Shown here: positions 10,226-21,539 of the stretch, in pieces
Layout: each line of letters begins with the position of its first letter
Position numbering within the stretch: the first letter of the stretch is position 1
NCBI GenBank assembly: GCA_023055355.1
Contig: JALJCS010000016.1
Span: 1 to 64,000 of the forward strand
Direction: 5' to 3'
DNA: 64,000 nucleotides
Origin: Agelaius tricolor
Lineage: Eukaryota > Chordata > Aves > Passeriformes > Icteridae
The notes under the pieces: generated by a model
What the model saw: only the letters and a program-made list of their open reading frames with translations
The model's database searches: none
What the model was told of the DNA's origin: nothing
Position numbers and translations under genes: made by a program

Positions 10226-11240
10226 TAAGCCAAGACTTGAGATAACTCTGTGGAAGATTAATTGTTGGGCCCCATACCCTTTGAGAAGATGGAACCTACA
10301 GAACAACTGCAGTCACTTGAGGAGGGTGTAAGACGCTCCCTCTAGAAGTCCAAGATAATGGCATGGAAAAAAAAGCACTACCAAAACTGGTAGCGAGAAG
10401 GAAGATGGATGAGAAAATCTTGTAATCCTTTCCTGTCTCAAAGAGTAAAAATGTAAAGATGCCAGAATAAGCTATATCTGGGAAGGAATGTGAGGAAAAT
10501 ACTGCCTATATGGCACAAAATAGTGCCTGTAAAGCGTCGAGATGTAAGAAAGGCCTATGACACGGAAGACAATAGACACAGACTACATAACACGGACGAC
10601 ACAACATAGACACGGATGGCATAACAGAGACACGAGTAAACTGCCTAGCACTTTCAACTTATGGACCCAAGATTCGTAGCGCAAGATGAGCCAGAGGCCG
10701 ATGATGCCAAAGGAAAGAAAGCCCTATGATGATGGCACGTGATGATGAAACGTAACTCATTAAAAGAAGTTAGTGCCGAAGCAGTTAAGAGGATGCTCGA
10801 GAGGCTCGGCGAGCCTAGAGAAGGAAGCCGACTGCCGGGTGACCGTGGCTGTAGCTCCTGACCTGAAGGCGAGCTCCTCGGGGGAAAGATCCGTGACGAC
10901 GTCGAGTCGAGGAAGGCGGACGATGCAAAGTTCCCGAGAACGTGGAGATGGGTTGGAACTGCCCTGCCCGTCAAAGGCTCTGGTGAGGCTGAGGAGAAAC
11001 CCTCTCCCTTTACTTCCAGAGAGCCTGTCCCGCTACAGACCTCTCCGCTAAGCTGACGTGAAATTGCCCCCTGTGATAGTAAAGGTTTTTCCCCTTCTCC
11101 CAACCGCTGGCCCCGACACTTAGCTTTTGGAAGAGGAGCGGACAAAATCCATCCTCGGTCGCACGTGGACGTTGATATGTTCTCCACGTGTGCTTCGGTG
11201 TTGCTGTTTCTAAGCTTTGGGTAAGAGCCTCCTCAGGGTA
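10226..11240. other. No supportable gene
   Basis: Mixed-composition sequence. Around 10560-10640 there are loose repeats of ACACGGA(C/T)GACA-like words, which recur in the 11.2-18.8 kb units. A 177-codon minus-strand frame at 10654-11187 begins at GTG, is Ser-rich and resembles nothing I know. A spliced continuation from the nearest acceptor-like site at about 11243 meets a stop almost at once. Confidence 0.45.
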
Positions 11241-11727
11241 CCTAAGACAAAACCGAAAAGGTGACTATTGCCCTCAACAACAGTAATCCCTGGGACTCCT
11301 CCGCACCACTGCCCCGGCTCACCTCAAATCTTGATTTGACTCCAGAGGCTGGCCAGAAGATACCTGCAAAGAGAAAAGGTAAATGCTTAGCATGCTGCTG
11401 CATAACATTCACCTATGAGTCAGCCTGCCTAAACGCCGACTCACCTGCCCTCCTCTGTTCCTTGGCGTACCTAGGGCAGCAACAGCACCTGCAAAGTAAC
11501 AAAGCAGAAAAGCATGCTGAGATACTGTGAAAACACAACCTCCCAAATCTGACAAATATGCCACACCAATACCTTAAGCTCGCACCCACCTGGCACGGAT
11601 ATGCTCGGCTAGGATAGATTGCAAGCGGACCACCTAAAATAAAAAAAAAAAAAGAGATGCTTAAAGCTGCACCAGAAACTGAGACCTCAGCAATAACAAT
11701 TGCTTCTGTACGCTAGTCAATGCTCAC

Positions 11728-11908
11728 CTCGCCCACTTGGCCTTGACTGCTGCTCTCGGCTTTAACTTCCTAAAAAGAGAGACAAAGAACAATGCTGTAA
11801 CAGCCACCAATTATGCTTCCTCTACAGAAACAAGTAGTGCCTCACCTGCTTGGGGGAATCCCCTCACCCGGGATGGGGCCCTCTGGCACGGATTTAATCC
11901 ATCTGAAT
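11728..11908 (-). other. Candidate exons A and B, copy I (leftward transcript)
   Basis: On the minus strand, exon B (11846-11908, 63 nt) lies between an acceptor of polypyrimidine plus CAG and a donor CAG|GTGAG. Exon A (11728-11769, 42 nt) follows, with acceptor TTTTTAG and donor GTGAGCA. Both lengths are multiples of three and recur in other copies. By hand translation, B (second frame) continues open into A. The product is unrecognised; it could be an exon pair of a small protein or of a spliced lncRNA. Confidence 0.5.
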
Positions 11909-13015
11909 CTGAAAAAAGGTTAGGACAAGAGTCAAACTGTTGCAGGATAACTTAAGAGCTCCAGATATCTTGTGTCCATTTACAAATCCCATCTAGAGTC
12001 CAACTACACCCCACATTACAAACTTCAAGTCCCCAGGACTTCTCCTATTGCACCGGGCTACGCGGCAGGGCAGCGCAGCTCCGGCACAAATGTGTGTGCT
12101 GACACCCGTGACACGGGACGGGACGTGACAGACGACGGGGACGCGACACGGACAGAAATCTCCTGGCAAGGAAAATGGCTGTGAGGACTGAGAGAATGCA
12201 AAATGAGATGACCGAGGTGAAACTGATGGTGGGCTGATGAGGCTCAGAGAACCCGGGAGGAAAAAGATGCTAACTGAATGATTTATTCCAAGAACTGCAA
12301 AGATGGATGCCCGAGAATCCTACGGTCAGAAGCCTCTACCTGCCCTCACATTCTTACAAGTCCTAGTCCGCCATAATGGATCCTGGCGGGGTATAGCTGT
12401 CCATACAGCTCAGAACAAGACCTGAGAAAACAGCTGACTGGATGCTTATAAAAAGAGATGAGAGTCTGAGCTCCCGAGTCAAAAGTTCTATGGCATGGGT
12501 GCCAGGCCAAGGAACGCTGAGAGCACAGATGCTAAGACTGGTGCCAAGGTTTCTGATAGGCCCCTCAAAGGGCTAAGATAAAAGACATGAGACAGCTAAA
12601 CAAGACATAATGCACAACAGACAAGTGACACAATACACACCGGGACTGCTCTGCCCTGCTCACCTCAGCACGGTGATCAAAAGTGAGATTTTGCTTTTAG
12701 GGGGGCCTAAGGGGCCACTTCTTGGATACCCTCGTCTCCAGAGCCAACTCAAAACCTCCCCCATCCCAGGAGTGCCGACCCAGCACCTCGCTTTCATCCC
12801 CTCTGTGGGTCGTGGCCCTCTACTTATCTCTCGGACATCTGGGGATGCCGGTCCGTGTCGGGTGCGAAGAAAGGCCGCCTCGCCGGCTGGGAAGTTGTGC
12901 TGTCACCGGGCTGTTGTCTCTTAGACAGCTTTATTAAAGAAAACCAAACATCCACGCCTGACCTTGGCACCACATCGGCCAAAACCCCACAAGTCTGCTA
13001 CTCACCGTTCTCCTA

Positions 13016-13075
13016 AGAAGGCCTGGCACCTCGTAACCGTAACCCTCTGCCACAGATGTAATTCATCTGCACCTG
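13016..13075 (-). pseudogene. Deleted copy II: D-exon donor fused to B-exon acceptor
   Basis: The sequence after CTACTCAC at 13016 begins like exon D (GTTCTCCTAAGAAGG), then jumps within about 20 bases into the exon B end (TTCATCTGCAC|CTGAAAGAAAGG). Exons A and C and most of B are missing compared with the other copies. An internal deletion explains why this unit is 1164 bp rather than about 1650-1730. Confidence 0.55.
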
Positions 13076-14183
13076 AAAGAAAGGTAGAACATATGTCAAA
13101 CACATGCACGATAACTCAAAAGCTGCAAACACCTTATGTCAACCTAGGAATAGCATCTAGAGTCCAAGTACAGCCCACATTACAACCTTCAACTTGCCGG
13201 GGCTTCTCCTATTACACCAGGCTATGCGGCAGGGCAGAGCAGCTCCGGCACAAATGTGTGTGCTGACACCCGTGACACGGGACAGACGGGACACGACAAA
13301 CAATGGGCACAAGACACGGACAGAAATCTCTAGGCAAGAAGGATGACTGCGAGGACTGAGAAGATGCCAAATGAGATGACCGAGGTAAGACAGACCGATG
13401 GCGAGCTGATAAGGCTCAGAGTGCCCTGGAGAAGGAAGATGCTAAACTGAATGTTTTAGTCCAAGAACTGCAAAGATGAATGCACAGGAGCCCTACGGTC
13501 AGAAGCCTCTACCTGCCCTCACATTCTTACAAGTCCTAATCCACCATAATAGAACCTTGCAGGGTGCAGCTGTCCATTCAGCTCAGAACAAGACCTGAAA
13601 AGACATCTGACTGGATGCTTACAAAGAGTTGCAATTCTGATGCCTGTCTGAGCTCCTGAGTCAAAAGTTTTATGGCCTGGGTGCCGGGCCAAAGAAATGT
13701 GGAGATTGTGGCTGCTAAGAATACTGCCGAGGTTTCTGATAGGCCCCTCAAAGGGCTAAGATAAAAGGCATGAGACACCCAAACAAGACATAATGCACGG
13801 TAGACAAGTGACACAATACACACCGGGACTGCTCTGCCCTGTGCACCTCAGCACTGTGATCCAAAGTGAGACTTTGCTTTTAGGGGGCCTAAGGGGCCAC
13901 TTCTTGGCTACCCTCATCTCCAGAGCCAACTCAAGACCTCCCCTCCCCGATCCCAGGAGTCCCAACCCAGCACCTTGCTTTCATCCCCTCTGGGTTGGAG
14001 CCCTCTACTTATCTCTCGGACATCTGGGGATGCCGGTCCATGTCAGGTGCGAAGAAAGGCCGGCTGGGAAGGTCCTGCTGGCACCGGGCTGGTGTCTCTT
14101 AGACAGCTATATTAAAGAAAACCAAACATCAGTGCCCGATCTTGGCAGCCCATCAGCCAAAACCCCACAAGTCTGCTACTCAC

Positions 14184-14726
14184 CCTTCTCCTAAGAAGGC
14201 CTGGCTCCTCCGGTCACACGCTTTGGGCACGCTCGGAGGCCGACACCGTCGTCGTGGGGTACGCCTGGGTTAAAAAGACAGGAGGTGATGTGGCATTGCT
14301 GAAAACTGACTGGACCCTCGGTCCTCCTCCCTACTTCCCTGACTCACCGCAACTCCTCGGTGGTTCCTGACTGCTACCCAGAAGACAGGGCTCATCAGGG
14401 TGGAAAATTCAGTCCGTCTGCCGGTTGGGGATGGGAGCTTGGCGTGCTCTGAGTGGATTGCCTAAGGCACAAAAACGAGAATGGAGACTTAGACTTGCCC
14501 CCGTAGAATTCAGACCTCAGCAACAAGAAAGGCTACTGCTCACCTTGCTCTCTTGAACTTGACTGCTGGGATCCAGCTATACTTCCTAAAAATAAAGACA
14601 AAAAACAGCGCTGTAATAGGGTCACACTTGACACTCCCCCTGCACAGAGAAATGGTGACTGACCTGCTTGTGGGAACCCCCACACCCAGGATGGGGGGCT
14701 CTGCCATGGATGCAATGCATCTGCAC
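14184..14726 (-). other. Candidate exons B-A-C-D, copy III (leftward transcript)
   Basis: Read leftward: B 14664-14726 (63 nt; acceptor CTTTCTTTCAG, donor CAG|GTCAGT), A 14544-14585 (42 nt; donor GTGAGCA), C 14348-14461 (114 nt; acceptor TTTGTGCCTTAG, donor GCG|GTGAGT) and D 14184-14264 (81 nt; acceptor TTTTTAACCCAG, donor AGG|GTGAGT). All four are multiples of three. Exon C is open in its first frame throughout, but A has a TAG and D a TGA in that frame, so no single frame is open from B to D. This looks like a decayed coding copy or a spliced non-coding RNA. No known protein is recognised. Confidence 0.55.
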
Positions 14727-15828
14727 CTGAAAGAAAGGTAGAACATATGTCAAACACATGCACGATAACTCAAAAGCTGCAAACACCTTAGGTCAATATA
14801 GGAATAGCATCTAGAGTCCAAGTACAGCCCACATTACAACCTTCAACTCGCCGGGGCTTCTCCTATTACACCAGGCTATGTGGCAGGGCAGAGCAGCTCC
14901 GGCACAAATGTGTGTGCTGACACCTGTGACACGGGACAGACGGGACGTGACAAACAATGGGCACACAACAGACAAATCTCTGGGCAAGAAGGATGACTGC
15001 AAGGACTGAGAAGATGCCAAATGAGATGACCGAGGTGAGACCGATGGCAAGCTGACGAGGCTCAGAAAACACTGAAGGAAGAAGATGCTAACTGAATGAT
15101 TTATTCCAAGAACTGAAAAAATGGATGCCCAAGAATCCTACGGTCAGAAGCCTCTACCTGCCCTCACATTCTTTCAAGTCCAAGTCTGCCTTAATGGATC
15201 CTGGCGGGACATAGCTGTCCATACAGCTCAGAACAAGACCTGAAAAGACATCTGACCGGATGCTTCTAAAGAGACAAGAGAGTCTGATGCCTGTCTGAGC
15301 TCCCGAGTCAAAAGTTCTATGGCATGGGTGCCAGGCCAAGGAATGCAGAGATCACAGATGCTAACAATGATGCCAGGGTTTCTGACAGGCCCCACCAAGG
15401 CCTAAGGTAAAAGACATGACATATGCAAACAACACATAATACACAAAAGACAAGTGACACGATACACACCGGGACTGCTCTGCCCTGCGCACCTCAGCAC
15501 TGTGATCAAAAGTCAGGTTTTCCTTTTATGGAGCCTAAGGGGCCGCTTCATAGACACCCCCCACCTCCAAAGCGGACTCAAAAACCCCTCCCAGTAATTC
15601 CCAAACCAGCACCCTGCTTTCATCCCCTCTGTGGGTCGTGGCCCTCTACTTATCTCTCGGACATCTGAGGATGCCGGTCTCCGGTGCGAAGAAAGGCCAC
15701 TTCGTCAGCTGGGAAGGTCCTGCTGGCACCGGGCTGGTGTCTCTTAGACAGCTGTATTAAAGAAAACCAAACATCAGTGCCCGATCTTGGCAGCCCATTG
15801 GCCAAAACCCCACAAGTCTGCTACTCAC

Positions 15829-16416
15829 CCTTCTCCTAAGAATGCTCAGCTGCTCGGGCCGCACGCTTCGGGCACGCTCGGAGACTGAGGCTGTCGTCAC
15901 AGGGGGTGCCTGGGTTAAGAGGAGAGGAGGTGATTTGGCATTGCTGAAACCTGAGTGGAACCTGGCTCCTCCTCCCTACTTCCCCTACTCACCGCAACTC
16001 CTCAGCAGCTGCTGAAGGCCACCTGGATGGCACCTTTAAATAGAAGAGTTCAGGGTTTCATCACCAGGTCCTGTAATGCATCCACAGGGCTCACACGTGC
16101 AGGGAACCCGGTGCATCGGCCGGCTGGTGACGAGGGCTTGACAGGCTCCGAGTGGATTGCCTAAAGTACAAAAAAGAGAATGGAAGCTTAGAGCAGCACC
16201 AGAAACTGAGACTGGAGCAATAACAGCTACTTCTCTCCACTGCTCACCTTGACTGCTGGTATCCAGACTTAGTTCCTAAAAAGAAAGACAAAGAACAGAG
16301 CTGTAACAGAGTCACCACATACACTTCTGCTGCAGAGACAAATGGTGCCTCACCTGCTCGGGGGAAACCACTCACCCGGGATGGGGCCCTCTGGCACAGA
16401 TTTAATCCATCTGAAT
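15829..16416 (-). other. Candidate exons B-A-C-D, copy IV (leftward transcript)
   Basis: Read leftward: B 16354-16416 (63 nt), A 16248-16275 (28 nt, a 14-nt deletion relative to other copies), C 15993-16160 (168 nt) and D 15829-15909 (81 nt). Splice signals are kept: acceptors end in TTTTTCAG, CTTTTTAG, a TAG and CCCAG; donors are GTGAGG, GTGAGC, GTGAGT and GTGAGT. Exon D is open in its first frame. Exon C in the same frame ends at a TGA after about 36 codons. The 28-nt A exon breaks the multiple-of-three rule. Confidence 0.55.
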
Positions 16417-17519
16417 CTGAAAAAAAAGTTAGGACAAGAGTCAAACTGTTGCAGGATAACTTAAAAGCTCCAGATATCTTGTGTCCATCTAGGGTCCAAC
16501 TACACCCCGCATTACAAACTTCAAGTCCCCGGGACTTCTCCTATTGCACCAGGCTATGTGGCAGGGCAGAGCAGCTCCGGCACAAATGTGCGCAGACACC
16601 CGTGACACGGGACGGGACGTGACAGACGACGGGAACACGACACGGACAGAAATCTCCTGGCAAGGAAAATGGCTGCGAGGACTGAGAAGATGCAAAAGGA
16701 GATGAGCAAGGGGAGACCGATGGTGAGCTGATGAGGCTCAGAGAAACCTGGAGGAAGAAGATGCTAACTGAATGATTTATTCCAAGAACTGCAAAGATGG
16801 ATGCCCAAGAATCATACAGCCAGAAGCCTCTACCTGCCCTCATGTTCTTTCGAGTCCTAGCCCGCCTTAATGGATCCTGGTGGGGTATAGCTGTCCATAC
16901 AGCTCAGAACAAGACCTGAAAAGACATCTGACCGGATGCTTCTAAAGAGACAAGATAGTCTGATGCCTGTCTGAGCTCCCGAGTCAAAAGTTCTATGGCA
17001 TTGGTGCCAGGCCAAGGAATGCAGAGATCACAGATGCTAACAATGATGCCAGGGTTTCTGACAGGCCCCACCAAGGCCTAAGGTAAAAGACATGACATAT
17101 GCAAACAACACATAACACAAAAGACAAGTGACACGATACACACCGGGACTGCTCTGCCCTGCGCGCCTCAGCGCTGGGACCCAAAGTCAGGCTTTCCTTT
17201 TATGGGGCCTAAGGTGTCCGCTTCATGGACACCCCTATCTCCAAAGAAGACTCAAAAACCCCTCCCGGTGGGTCCCTACCCTGCGCCCCGCTTTCATCCC
17301 CTCTGTGGGTTGTAGCCCTCTACTTATCTCTCGGACATCTGGGGATGCCTATCCGTGTCAGGTGCAAAAGAAGGCAGCCTCAACATCTGGGAAGTTCCTG
17401 CTGGCACTGTTGTTCAACAACTCCCTGTTGTTTCTTAGTCAGCTACATGAAAGAAATCCAAATATCAATGCATGATGTCTGCAGCACACTGGCCAAAACC
17501 CAACAATTCTGCTACTCAC

Positions 17520-18136
17520 CGTTCTCCTAGGAATGCCCGACTCCTGGGGCCGCACCCTTTGGCCGCGGTCCGAGGCTGATGCCATTGTCACGGGGTAAGC
17601 CTGGGTTAAAAGGAGACGAGGTCATGTGGCATTGCTGAAACCTGAGCGGACCCTAGCTCCTCCTCCCTACTTCCCCGACTCACCGTGACTCCTGACTCCT
17701 CGGCCCGTGCCCAAGGCTACCCTGGTGACACCTTTAAATAGAAGAGGCAGAGGCTTCATCAACGAGTCCCGTGATTCTTCCGCAGGGCTCGGGAGAGCGG
17801 CGCACCCGGTGCGTCGGCCGGTTGGTGACTGGGGCTCGGTGTACTCCGAGTGGATCGCCTAAAGCGCAGAAACAGGAATGGATGCTTATAGTTGCACCGG
17901 AAAGTGAGACTTGAGCAATAACAACTGCTTCTGGATGCTACTCAATGCTCACCTTGCCCACGTCATCTTGACTGCTGATATCCAGCTTTACCTCCTGAAA
18001 AGAAAAAGAACAGTGCTGTAACAGAGTCACACTTTACACTCTCCCTGCAGAGACAAACAGTGACTGACCTGCTCGGGGGAACCTCCTCACTCGGGATGGG
18101 TGGATGGATTTTGCCCTGGATTTTATCCTTCTGCGT
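17520..18136 (-). other. Candidate exons B-A-C-D, copy V (leftward transcript)
   Basis: Read leftward: B 18069-18136 (68 nt), A 17953-17994 (42 nt; acceptor CTTTTCAG), C 17684-17858 (175 nt) and D 17520-17600 (81 nt). A, C and D are each open in their first frame: A for 14 codons, C for 58 and D for 27. The lengths of B and C leave a frame mismatch if all are joined. Another segment further left (about 17324-17442) has a good acceptor but a weak donor. Function unknown. Confidence 0.55.
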
Positions 18137-18800
18137 CTGAAAGAAAGTGAGGACAAAAGTCAAAGGGCTGCGGGATAACTTCACAGCTCCAAATATCTTC
18201 TGTCTATCTAGGAATATCATCTAGAGTCTGGCAACAGCCCACAAACTGCAAGTCCATGGGACTTGTCCAGTTGCAGCAGGCTATGTGGAAGGGCAGGGCA
18301 GAGCAGCTCCGGCACAAATATGTGCAGACACCCGTGACACGGAACGTGACAAACAGGGGGACAACAAACACAACACATTATGCTTGTGGTGAGGGTCTCG
18401 AGGGGAAAAGGCAAAAGGGACCCCAAAGACACACTAGGTAACATGGTACGCCGGACAACACGACGTGGACCGGAACTGTTCTGCGCTGCCTGCCTGAAAG
18501 CTGCTGTCAAAAGTAGAACCTCTCCCTTTAGCTGTCCTAAGAGGCCCCTTGGAGAAGATTACTTTTCCCTCTGCTAATTTTTAAATCTGTCCCAGGAACT
18601 CCCAACCCACTACTCTCCCATCATCCTATCTCCAGGCCGTGGCCCTGACTTATCTTTTGGATGATCGGTGATGTGGATCCGCATTGCGCCTGAAATGAGT
18701 CTGCCTCAGAGGGCCCCGTGATCGCCTGTTAGCCTCTCGGTCAGCTACAATAAAGAAAAACAAAACCAAAGTATGAGTACAGAGTTATGTGGGCCAAATC

Positions 18801-21400
18801 CCAGCAAGTCAGATACTTGCCCTCTCCTGAGTGTGCCTGGCTCCTTCAGGCTCCAGCTTCATCCTGATTCCAAGGCTGTGGCCATTATTATGAGTGGTGC
18901 ATGGGTTAGAGAAAGGCAAAGTAAAATAGCATTCCTGTGAGTGCAGTGGATAACCTTGTGTGCTGTAAGACATGTGAATGCCTCTGCTAGGCTTCTAAAA
19001 AGCCTTGGGGTGGGGGGGGGGCTCAAATAATCACCCTTTCTCACCCTGCTGCCTTCAAAACCACCCCCCCCCCCCCCAACAATACCTCCTAACTGGATAC
19101 CTGCTCAGCCTCCCTCTCCTAGTCACACGCCTCAACTCACCTGAAGCCTCAATCTCAAACATTATCTTTGACACTGGGCAGATCCCTCTTGTGACATGAT
19201 GAATCTGCTGAAAAGTGTTGTAGTTGACACAACCTGGAGCCTCTGGAAGCTGCGCTCTTCCTAAAAAAAAAATACAAAACAAAATACGAACAAAACCAGA
19301 AATTACAAATGCACTTTACCACCCCTAAACACAAAACCCAAAATTGTGAACTTAAATACTCCCTGTATTCTATGCTGTTTTCTTCACAGGATCTTCAAAG
19401 CCTCTGTTGCTTTAGATGCCCAGAAGCACCTACTGAAAACAAGCTGAGATAAGCTGAAAGAGCCTCTTCTCTGAAATGAGAGGAAAGCTCTTATCCTAGC
19501 ACAGCCCAGAGAGGGAATGAAGGCCCTCAGCAAAAGCTGGGGTTAATATACCCCTGATGGTGCCCGCCTCTCGTTCCCATGGCACCCAGGAAAAGGGAGG
19601 GGGCGAATCCCACCGGGCATAAAAGCCCTCAGAGAAGCTACAGCTGTTTGGCTCCTCTGACTCAAATTCAAGGGGAGCAAAGGGCTTGTTATAGAAGAAA
19701 ACTCTTCAGAAAAATAACAGCACTTTCTTTTTTGCAACAACTACTTGGAGTAAAAGGGTAGAAAACTGGTAAGAAATATAACTTTCTGTTTAGGCAGCAT
19801 AACTAGATAAATTGGGTAATTTGCTGTTAACTTACTTATAATTATTCCTTAGTGGCTACTAAGTAGTACTTCACATGTGACTGAGCTGGGTGGAGAAGAA
19901 TGCTTATGATATGAATAGTCTAAGTCTCCTTGGGACCTCTAATTAGGCCTATCTACATCATAAGTAAAAATAAGAAAAATAAAAGTTTCCCAGGCAGTGT
20001 AAGGGTTAAGTGCCTGCCAGGCTCACCCTGCTCTGAGGTACTTGGTCCTACGGCACAGAAAGAAGGGCCCTGAAATGTAGTTTTAAACCCTTAAAATGCT
20101 GAAAAAGGCAGAGCTTCCTTCCAGTGCACCCCTTAAACAGAGGAAATGGGGCAGTTACCTCTACTGAAACTAATACAATAGCAAATAAATAGCTTCTGCC
20201 CTTTGATTTATTCTCCTTAAGTACTGGGAAAAGAGGGGTTTTCATCACTTTAAATCTCTCTAGTGATGAAAAAAGAGGGATTTTTCCCTCAGTTCAAACT
20301 CTTATGGAGGGATAGCTGGGCTTCTCCCTCAATTTAGGCCTCAGGACAACAAAAAGGGGCCGGCTACCCTAAATTCAAACCCATAAGAAACATTTTCAAT
20401 ATTTTCCCCTTCTACTTAAACTGGGAAATAATAGAAAATGAGGACTCCCTGTCAATTAACACCCCTGACAGCATAGAAAAGGCAGGGATTCTTTCAACTG
20501 AGACCATTAAAATTGCAGGGGAAGCAGAGTCCCTCCCAGTTGGAACACAAAAAATAAAGGAAAAGGAAGCTTTTTGCCTTTTTTCTAAACCCTTTTTCTC
20601 CTAATAACCCCTCTCCTTTCTGGGAGTGCTGTGGAGGGTCTGGGGGCCCTGGGGAGGGACTGACACAGTAAAAGGGGAAAGTTGAAAGCTCTCTCCTGGA
20701 ACCCCACATGCTGCCTGGCCTGCTCAGATGCTGCCCCTTGGCAAAAGGGCTCTTCCCTTGGCATTTTCTCAAAGTGTTGCTCCGTGCCGAGGTGGGTCTG
20801 GCTGCTCCCTAGTCCGTGCTGGATGCTCCGACCGTAGTTCCTGGAGGAACCCTTGGGATGCCCCTGTTAGCCCCTCTGGACTAGCAGCTCCCTGTGCGGG
20901 TGTGCCTGGGTAACCCTCTGAAAGCAGCTGGACACACGGGGGGCTGCTAGACCTTGGAGTGGGGCTTGAGGTGAAGAAAGGTCCTGTGAGGAGTTCCTTC
21001 CCCTGCACAGCCCTTCGTCTGCCCCTTAAACCATGGGGTGCCAGACTTTCCTTTCTAAGGAAATTAACCGTCTTTCTTCTCTGTGTGCCCGTGGCCGAAA
21101 CTGCGATTCGGCCTCCAAAACTGCAGAGAACGATTTCTCATGGCCCGTGGCTGCCGACGCCGAGAACTCTCGCCGCCCTTGGAGTGCCACGTGCCTCCTG
21201 CGAACGGACGTCGACGCGCAGCGGGGCTGAGTTTGGCTTTACGGGGAAGAGGGCCGGCGCAGGATTTCTCGGGGAGCAAAGCTGCCCCCGCCGAGAGCTC
21301 GGACTGCCTTGGCAGTGCCGAGCACCTCCTGCAAACTGGCATCGGGAGACGCGGGGGGTGAGTTTTTCTGTGCAGAAGTTCTCCCAGACCAAAGCTGAGA
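18801..21400. other. Mostly unique subtelomeric sequence without a supportable gene
   Basis: A G-run at about 19008-19020 and a C-run at about 19063-19077 flank 45 bases. The stretch at 19,300-20,700 is ordinary mixed sequence with no clear repeat. Between 21150 and 21370 a ~90-bp GC-rich segment occurs twice in diverged form, each copy with CGAGAxCTC, a GTGCC(A/G) word and a ...CTGAGTTT or GTGAGTTT end. No open frame resembles a known protein. Confidence 0.4.
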
Positions 21401-21403
21401 GCA

Positions 21404-21419
21404 TCTAACCCTAACCACA
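21404..21419. repeat. Short interstitial telomere-like motif
   Basis: Reads CTAACCCTAACC, about two hexamers in the same orientation as the telomere. Similar short patches lie at about 22984-23030 (ACCCTAACCCTA and CCCCTAACCCT) and, in the opposite orientation, at 23598 (TAGGGTTAGGGG). Confidence 0.6.
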
Positions 21420-21539
21420 ACAACTTAGCTGGGTCTAAAACTTACAACCTTTGGACTGGCAGCGTGGGACCCAACCCGCTGTGCCACTGCTGGCCCCTTT
21501 CTAAAGCATTCCATTGCAGTCCTAAAACTCTGCCTTTTT

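Larger units (their letters stand above)
11241..18800. repeat. Tandem duplication of a 1.2-1.7 kb unit, about 5 copies
   Basis: The landmark CAGCTCCGGCACAAA recurs at 12076, 13240, 14894, 16572 and 18304 (spacings 1164, 1654, 1678 and 1732). A second landmark, CGGGACTGCTCTGCCCTG, is at 12651, 13824, 15470 and 17144. Copies are clearly diverged by substitutions and small indels, so the array is not recent. The short second unit has lost about 500 bp: the D-exon donor side at 13016 is fused to the acceptor end of a B exon near 13071. Each complete unit carries the minus-strand exon-like segments listed separately. Confidence 0.9.

Noticed and set aside
10654..11187. 177-codon minus-strand frame as a gene
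   Set aside because: Starts at GTG, is low-complexity Ser-rich, and cannot be extended through the nearby acceptor because a TGA follows at once.
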